Translations under genes and position numbers: made by a program | In this document: piece after piece, positions 6,295-9,347 of the stretch | Layout of the letters: every line of letters starts with the position of its first letter | How positions within the stretch are numbered: position 1 is the stretch's first letter | The notes under the pieces: model-generated | What the model was told of the DNA's origin: nothing | What the model saw: the letters and a program-made list of their open reading frames with translations, nothing else | Database searches by the model: none | Assembly (NCBI GenBank): GCA_944390505.1 | Contig: CALXQF010000039.1 | Coordinates: 1-9,347, forward strand | DNA length: 9,347 nucleotides | Direction: 5' to 3' | Source: an uncultured Clostridia bacterium | GTDB lineage: Bacteria; Bacillota; Clostridia; TANB77; CAG-508

Positions 6295-8133
6295 ATGTGT
6301 GGAATTGTAGGATACATTGGTAAACAAAAAGCAACTCCAATTTTAATAAATGGATTATTAAGTTTAGAGTATAGAGGATATGATTCATCCGGTCTTGCTG
6401 TTATTGAAAACAATTCAATTGCTATTCTAAAAGATAAAGGAAGAGTAAGCAATTTAGAAGAATTAACAAAAAATTGTGAATTAACATCTCATATTGGTAT
6501 TGCACATACCAGATGGGCAACTCACGGAAAGCCATCAAAGGAAAATGCTCATCCACATTTAGATAATAGTGAACAATTCGTTGTAGTACATAATGGTATT
6601 ATTGAAAATTACCATGAATTAAGAGAATTTTTAACTCAAAAAGGATATCATTTTTTATCCCAAACTGATACAGAAGTAATTCCTAATTTGATTCATTATT
6701 ATTATTCTAATGGAATTGCGGATGAGGATCCATTCTTAAGAGCTGTAAAATCTGCTGTAGATGATTTAAAAGGAAGTTATGCTATAGAAGTTATTTCAAA
6801 ACTTTATCCGGACAAGATGATTGTTGTTCGAAAAGATAGCCCTTTAGTGATTGGAAAAGGAAATGGCGAAAATTTTGTTGCTTCTGATATCCCAGCTATT
6901 CTTTCCTATACAAAAGACTTTTATTTATTAGATGATAATGAATATGCTGTTTTATCTGCAGATACCATTCATTTTTATGATAATACACTATCAGAACATA
7001 GTAAAGCAATTAAGAATATTGAATGGGATGCAACTGCTGCAGAAAAAAATGGGTATGAAGATTATATGCTAAAAGAAATATATGAACAGCCAAATGCTAT
7101 TAGAGAAACAATAGGATCTCATTTTACATTAGGTGAAAAATGCTCATTTGATGATTTATCCATTGAAAAAGATTATTTAAGTACTATTAACAAGATTTTT
7201 ATTGTTGCATGTGGTACTGCAATGCATGCTGGACTAGTTGGTAAAAATGCAATGGAAAAACTTTGCCATATTCCAACTGAAGTAGATATCGCTTCTGAAT
7301 TTCGTTATCGTGATCCTATTATAGATGAAAAAACTCTTTGCATTTATATTAGTCAATCTGGCGAAACGGCTGATACAATAGCTGCTTTAAAGTTGGCAAA
7401 GTCGAAAGGAGCCAAAACATTAGCAGTATCTAATGTAATTGGAAGTTCTATCACCCGTGAAGCAGATTATACAATTTACACACATGCTGGGCCAGAAATT
7501 GCCGTTGCTTCTACAAAAGCATATACATCACAAGTTGTGTTGATGGTTATTCTTGCTATCTATTTTGCAGAGACATTAAATTCTTGTGATACCTCTGAAT
7601 TAGAAAGCTTAAAATCAGATATTTTAGATCTCCCTTCTAAACTAGAAGCTGTATTAGATGAAACAAGAACAATTGAAAGATTTGCTAAAAAAATCTACAC
7701 AGAACATGATATGTATTTTCTAGGAAGAGGCAGTGACTATTATGTTGCCATGGAAGGTTCTTTAAAATTGAAAGAAATCTCTTATATTCATTCAGAGGCT
7801 TATGCGGCTGGAGAATTAAAACATGGTCCTATTGCCTTAATTGAAAATGGTGTTACTGTCATCAGTATTTTAACAAATCCAAATTTAGTAGAAAAATGTA
7901 TTAGTAACATTCAAGAGGTAATTACTAGAGGAGCAAAAACATTAGTCATTACTAATCAAAAATTGCATAATGTACATTTTGATTTTGTAGTAAATATTCC
8001 AGAAACTAATAGTTTTATTTCTCCTATTCTTTCTGTAGTTCCTTTACAATTACTTTCTTACTATATTGCTAAAAACAAGGGGCTAGATGTGGATAAACCT
8101 AGAAATTTAGCAAAATCAGTTACAGTAGAATAA
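6295..8133 (+). CDS. glmS: Glutamine-fructose-6-phosphate aminotransferase (isomerizing)
   Basis: Makes glucosamine-6-phosphate from fructose-6-phosphate and glutamine, the first step to UDP-GlcNAc for peptidoglycan and other wall polymers. The 612 residues match the usual length (about 600-610). MCGIVGYIG places the nucleophile Cys directly after the removable Met. The glutaminase domain (2 to about 230) includes HTRWATHGKPS and the NGIIENY segment. Two SIS sugar-isomerase domains follow: SQSGETADT and STKAYTSQ in the first, GRGSDYYVAMEGSLKLKEISYIHSEAYAAGELKHGP with catalytic His510 in the second. The C-terminal tail KPRNLAKSVTVE holds the conserved Lys607. AGGAGG lies 8 nt before the ATG. 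It is transcribed alone, diverges from uvrC, and overlaps the convergent bofA by 14 bp, with no terminator directly after its stop. Confidence 0.98.
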   Translation: MCGIVGYIGKQKATPILINGLLSLEYRGYDSSGLAVIENNSIAILKDKGRVSNLEELTKNCELTSHIGIAHTRWATHGKPSKENAHPHLDNSEQFVVVHNGIIENYHELREFLTQKGYHFLSQTDTEVIPNLIHYYYSNGIADEDPFLRAVKSAVDDLKGSYAIEVISKLYPDKMIVVRKDSPLVIGKGNGENFVASDIPAILSYTKDFYLLDDNEYAVLSADTIHFYDNTLSEHSKAIKNIEWDATAAEKNGYEDYMLKEIYEQPNAIRETIGSHFTLGEKCSFDDLSIEKDYLSTINKIFIVACGTAMHAGLVGKNAMEKLCHIPTEVDIASEFRYRDPIIDEKTLCIYISQSGETADTIAALKLAKSKGAKTLAVSNVIGSSITREADYTIYTHAGPEIAVASTKAYTSQVVLMVILAIYFAETLNSCDTSELESLKSDILDLPSKLEAVLDETRTIERFAKKIYTEHDMYFLGRGSDYYVAMEGSLKLKEISYIHSEAYAAGELKHGPIALIENGVTVISILTNPNLVEKCISNIQEVITRGAKTLVITNQKLHNVHFDFVVNIPETNSFISPILSVVPLQLLSYYIAKNKGLDVDKPRNLAKSVTVE

Positions 8134-8386
8134 ATAATTTTAATATAATTAATAGGATAGCTCCTGGAATGCCTAATATTCCCACTAAAATCGCAGTTCC
8201 TACATTTAAGCCAATATGGAAATTCCAGATGCTACCTATTAAATTAATGATAAAAATAAGGAATCCACATAAAACAGAATTGATAGCCAGCTTTCCAATT
8301 GCTTTTAGTGGAATAGAAAAAATTTTGCCAATGATATATAGTGAAATAATGCAGCCTATGATAATAAAAATATTAGAAATGTCCAA
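8120..8386 (-). CDS. bofA: BofA-family pro-sigma-K processing inhibitor
   Basis: In spore formers BofA is a mother-cell membrane protein that holds the SpoIVFB intramembrane protease inactive until the forespore signals, which times sigma-K release. The 88-residue product is almost wholly hydrophobic, with segments at about 5-25, 35-52 and 62-87. It carries the family signature INLIGSIWNFHIGLNVGTAILVGILGIPGAILL. Asn48, Asn61 and Thr64 fall at the same positions as residues I recall as important for inhibition in Bacillus subtilis BofA, which supports the TTG start at 8386. That start has GGGAAGG 9 nt upstream and lies in the arm of a perfect inverted repeat. It follows yaaL by 51 bp, as in Bacillus, and its last 14 bp overlap the end of glmS. 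Some non-sporulating Clostridia keep bofA-like genes, so sporulation itself is inference. Confidence 0.9.
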   Translation of the reverse strand: MDISNIFIIIGCIISLYIIGKIFSIPLKAIGKLAINSVLCGFLIFIINLIGSIWNFHIGLNVGTAILVGILGIPGAILLIILKLFILL

Positions 8387-8429
8387 ATTCTATCACCTTC
8401 CCTTTCATACTTATGATAGAATTTGGACA
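8380..8429. repeat. Perfect 16-bp inverted repeat over the bofA start
   Basis: TGTCCAAATTCTATCA (8380-8395) and TGATAGAATTTGGACA (8414-8429) are exact reverse complements around an 18-nt loop. In the minus-strand message the loop holds the AAGGGAAGG ribosome binding site, and the 3' arm holds the TTG start of bofA. The hairpin begins 8 nt after the yaaL stop. The next bases form no solid T-run and bofA follows at once, so a terminator role is unlikely. Confidence 0.85.
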
Positions 8430-8437
8430 AATATAAC

Positions 8438-8713
8438 TTATCCCACTTGATTTTTTCTAAAATATAACTCTTCAATCATATCTAATGAAATACCACGTTT
8501 TTTTGCTTTATTTACTAAAAAATCTAATTTACTTTTACTAGCTTTAATTTGATACACATAATAATCAATTAATCCTTCTTCTGCTGTTTCAAAATTTTTA
8601 ATTGCTAAGTCTAATTCTCTTTTTGCTTTTAATACGCTCATAATTAATTCTATTTTTTTCTCTTCATCTGATTTCTCGATAATGGGAGTTTCTTTTAAAT
8701 AATTATTATCCAT
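8438..8713 (-). CDS. yaaL: YaaL-like DUF2508 family protein
   Basis: Small cytoplasmic protein of unknown function found upstream of bofA in many Bacillota. The 91 residues are highly charged and helical with no membrane segment. The family pattern is seen in VLKAKRELDLAIKNFETAEEGLIDYYVYQIKASKSKLDFLVNKAKKRG (about 27-75). The ATG at 8713 is preceded by AGAAAGGAAA with about 9 nt spacing. It forms a pair with bofA. In Bacillus the order is recR-yaaL-bofA; here the sequence upstream is non-coding and then holds a T-box on the other strand, so recR is not next to it. Confidence 0.85.
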   Translation of the reverse strand: MDNNYLKETPIIEKSDEEKKIELIMSVLKAKRELDLAIKNFETAEEGLIDYYVYQIKASKSKLDFLVNKAKKRGISLDMIEELYFRKNQVG

Positions 8714-8973
8714 ATTGCTATTTTCCTTTCTTTCAATTCCAAATAAAAACTCATGATTTCATCTGTTTTTTATTTCTTTAACTGGTAAATCTTGTTATTA
8801 TTATATGCAATTTTAAAAATTATATTCTACTATTTTACAAAATTTGGTACATATACTAAAATTGTTTTTCTCTACTTATTTTCTCATTTTCTTACTTTAT
8901 TTTTATCTGTAACTTATCCTCGAGTTAATAAATATATGAAATAAAAATAATTTTCGGAAATTCATTTGAAAAG
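8714..8973. other. Non-coding AT-rich gap between yaaL and the T-box promoter
   Basis: No open frame with a ribosome binding site is seen on either strand. A TATAAT on the minus strand (8824-8819) could be the -10 of a yaaL-bofA promoter, but no convincing -35 stands 16-18 nt before it. If bofA is made in the mother cell during sporulation, a sigma-E type promoter might be expected; I could not identify one with certainty. The rest is plain AT-rich sequence. Confidence 0.5.
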
Positions 8974-9002
8974 TTGCTTTTTGTTGAATAAAATGTTACA
9001 AT
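8974..9002 (+). promoter_or_regulatory. Vegetative promoter for the T-box transcript
   Basis: TTGCTT (8974-8979) and TACAAT (8997-9002) are 17 nt apart, with four and five consensus matches. The transcript would begin near 9009, just ahead of the T-box Stem I. Confidence 0.65.
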
Positions 9003-9020
9003 AGGATGTATATTAATAAA

Positions 9021-9246
9021 AGTATTGTAAAAAGACTAGTAATAAGTGAGTTTTATGTAGAGAGGCTATGGTTGGTGAAAATAGTTTAAAATTGCTTGTG
9101 AATCCACTTTTTGAAACTTTTCGTGAGGAGCGAAACCGATTGCTTGGTTATCAGCAAATAAGATGTTTATGGATTTTCATGAATAATTAAGGTGGTACCG
9201 TGAGATTATTGACTCGCCCTTATATACAATAAGGAGCGAGTTTTTT
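9021..9246 (+). ncRNA. T-box riboswitch, specifier probably UCC (serine)
   Basis: Leader RNA that binds a specific uncharged tRNA and then lets transcription continue. Stem I can be drawn: AAAAAG (9029-9034) with CTTTTT (9107-9112); the AGTA motif (9038-9041) facing GAA (9100-9102) in the specifier loop; AAGTGA and TTTTA (9044-9055) with TAAAATTGCTT (9087-9097); AGAGAGGCTAT, then loop GGTTGGTGAAA and ATAG. The conserved T-box AAGGTGGTACCGTG is at 9189-9202. The bases after the GAA are TCC (9103-9105) followed by A, which fits serine with the usual purine next. Reading one base earlier gives ATC (isoleucine) followed by C, a poorer fit. The controlled gene, expected to be seryl-tRNA synthetase or another serine-related gene, starts beyond the window. 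Confidence 0.93.
9212..9246 (+). terminator. T-box regulated terminator
   Basis: ACTCGCCCTTAT (9212-9223) pairs with ATAAGG and GCGAGT (9229-9241) with one bulged A, and is followed by TTTTTT. Its left arm also pairs with the T-box sequence (AAGG with CCTT) to form the competing antiterminator. Confidence 0.93.
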
Positions 9247-9347
9247 GTTTTTTATTTATGTTTCATTTATTGTATTTCATGAAAATCTTAAAAAATGAAA
9301 AGAAAGGTAGGTTTTTATAAAAAAAAAAAAAAAATTGGTAGAGTGTA
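9247..9347 (+). other. Leader downstream of the T-box terminator, to window edge
   Basis: No convincing gene start is visible. A ribosome-binding-site-like AGAAAGGTAGG (9301-9311) is followed by TTTTTAT and a run of 16 A residues (9319-9334), without a start codon at a normal distance. An ATG at 9295 opens a frame to the window end but has no ribosome binding site. TTCATGAAAATC (9276-9287) is the exact reverse complement of 9172-9183 inside the T-box. Confidence 0.5.

Noticed and set aside
8169..8450. 93-codon plus-strand frame
   Set aside because: It is antisense to bofA and part of the start hairpin, and its translation has no family features, whereas bofA matches a known family.
9295..9347. 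Frame from ATG at 9295 to the window end (MKRKVGFY followed by lysines)
   Set aside because: There is no ribosome binding site, and the coding would depend on the 16-A run. It could be reconsidered if the sequence to the right continues the frame.

Overview
The window is very AT-rich bacterial DNA with strong AGGAGG-type ribosome binding sites, TTG start codons, a T-box riboswitch, an Agr-type peptide quorum-sensing cassette and a bofA/yaaL pair. Together these point to a low-GC, probably spore-forming member of the Clostridia (Bacillota). I cannot name the species from sequence alone.

Left end (1-1960): a cyclic-peptide quorum-sensing locus. A 5'-truncated AgrC-type histidine kinase runs rightwards into a bidirectional terminator. 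Facing it on the minus strand are agrB, the membrane peptidase, and a 39-residue agrD propeptide that sits in the 274-bp space between agrC and agrB. The AgrD core is TACWLFGIA followed by an HQPKMP tail. Processing enzyme, signal and receptor are therefore together, but in a convergent layout rather than one agrBDCA operon. No response regulator is visible; it may lie left of the window.

Middle (2133-6152): a minus-strand run from a good promoter: uvrC (excision-repair nuclease), a 69-residue single-span membrane protein of unknown role, an RlmI/RlmK-like SAM methyltransferase and an RluA-family pseudouridine synthase, closed by a strong intrinsic terminator. The last two probably modify RNA. 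A 20-bp imperfect inverted repeat lies between the small membrane gene and the methyltransferase.

Right (6192-8713): glmS (glucosamine-6-phosphate synthase) diverges from uvrC with its own promoter and a leader containing overlapping inverted repeats. No glmS ribozyme is present there. glmS overlaps bofA tail-to-tail by 14 bp. bofA follows yaaL on the minus strand, the order seen in Bacillus, but recR, which precedes yaaL in Bacillus, is absent here. A perfect 16-bp inverted repeat spans the bofA start: the Shine-Dalgarno sequence is in the loop and the TTG start in the stem.

Right end (8974-9347): a promoter and a T-box riboswitch (specifier most likely UCC, serine) with a classic terminator. 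It should control a gene that begins beyond the window. A run of 16 A residues lies in its leader.

The most noteworthy items are the agrD peptide and convergent agr layout, the start-codon hairpin of bofA, and the T-box whose target is out of view. I found no CRISPR array, transposase, tRNA or rRNA.
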